Below are positions 63,300 through 64,000 of a DNA stretch of 64,000 nucleotides, in pieces. This stretch comes from Parnassius smintheus behrii (Eukaryota > Arthropoda > Insecta > Lepidoptera > Papilionidae): contig JAUPFT010000016.1 of the NCBI GenBank assembly GCA_036936625.1, positions 34,471,362-34,535,361 on the forward strand, read 5' to 3'. Every line of letters starts with the position of its first letter. Within the stretch, counting starts at the first letter, position 1. The position numbers were made by a program, and so were the translations under genes. The notes beneath the pieces were generated by a model, which saw only the letters and a program-made list of their open reading frames with translations, ran no database searches and had not been told where the DNA came from.

Positions 63300-64000
63300 T
63301 AAAATTTATTAATAATTAATACAACTAGTATTACATTTTTCATACAACTAGTATGTAAAAACAGCATGGTCACCTAATTCCCAGGGGTTATTATTAATCA
63401 TGTACTTTTTAGTGATATAATAACCCTCACTAAACAATTTTTGCTTAATTTTTTTAACCTTGGGATAGATATGGCCTGCATATTTTCTAAAACTTTGATG
63501 TAAAAACGTATACATTGCCCCAAGAAGGAATTACTGACTCTTTGGAGTCGAGTTACTGGTATATAACTAACTACTGCTTGTTCCTGGTATTTGCAGAATG
63601 TACATCACTATTTTTTATTGAACTATTTTGGTTTTAGTGTACGCATATATATAAATTTTTCGTAAATGTACTGAGACCAAAGTTTATTTATTTATTTTAA
63701 ATTTAAAAATTCTTTAAGAGATTCCTTCAGACATGAGTTAAAAATTTCTCTCCTCTTCTAAACGAAGATAGTTTCAATGTCGTCGCATTACCCTATAACA
63801 AGATCCCATATGATATACTATGAAAATAACTAAAATAAACTGCTAATCTAGCAGCTTTTAACACATGTAAGGACTCTAAACATTTTTGCTGCAGAACTAA
63901 GTTTACTAGATAGTTTAGATATAAGAGGGCCCCATTGAAGCTTCGCGTGAACTGGAATTCAGATAAAAACAGTCGATTTAACAAACCCGTTTAATATTAG
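63300..64000 (-). mobile_element. LINE reverse transcriptase C-terminal part, runs off the window
   Basis: From 63984 down the minus strand reads LESLHVLKAARLAVYFSYFH and SISYGILL, then after frameshifts CYRVMRRH, and NSFLGQCIRFYIKVLEN near 63530. It ends at a NNPWELG-type C-terminus near 63390. This is the thumb and C-terminal region of a CR1/Jockey-like LINE. Decayed; the 5' part is outside the window. Confidence 0.65.

Overview
This is nuclear DNA of an insect, most likely a butterfly or moth. It is AT-rich, has spliced genes with GT-AG introns, and is crowded with repeats typical of Lepidoptera: RTE elements of the type found in Heliconius, CR1 and Jockey LINEs, Penelope, BEL/Pao, mariner, hAT, a Helitron-like element and a tRNA-derived SINE with an (ATT)n tail. 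The lepidopteran assignment rests on recognising these repeat families, not on a database search.

Only one host gene is clear. Paramyosin runs on the + strand from 29661 to 46113 in 16 coding exons. All junctions keep frame, and the product is 876 residues, the usual insect size. It has its own TATA box at 29436 and a GC-rich 5' leader. Inside the 6.1 kb intron between exons 10 and 11 lies a second start. One long exon (42022-42890), with its own TATA-like box, ends in the same splice phase as paramyosin exon 10, so it can join the last six shared exons to give miniparamyosin (654 residues). Both proteins would be thick-filament components of muscle. They share their last 364 residues and the 3' end (poly-A signal at 46413). 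The first 60 or so residues of miniparamyosin resemble the myosin-rod-binding (WYR) region of flightin. I consider this the most interesting observation here.

Left flank (1-29 kb): mostly transposon remains. They include a 5'-truncated RTE (1566-2870), a near-intact CR1-type LINE (5905-9245, minus) with one frameshift and one stop, a BEL/Pao gag-plus-LTR insert with a target duplication and a paralogous empty site (9432-10773), a Penelope element with a GIY-YIG endonuclease (14962-16180), a decayed mariner (19930-20990), a Jockey end (24885-25690), two copies of a Helitron-like element carrying tRNA-like promoter boxes (12898, 28055), long (TA)n tracts and several hairpin-forming sequences.

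Paramyosin introns hold a piggyBac-like MITE, RTE fragments and a nearly full-length decayed RTE (37192-about 40340, minus), which lies between the paramyosin 5' exons and the miniparamyosin promoter.

Right flank (46.4-64 kb): a SINE, a hAT transposase remnant beside a perfect 31-bp inverted repeat, a 2.6 kb decayed LINE, a TIR-flanked repeat (57595-58173), a mariner with both TIRs (61496-62742) and a LINE fragment running off the right edge. No intact host gene is visible there. A GC-rich patch at 58785-58898 may be a first exon of a gene further right.
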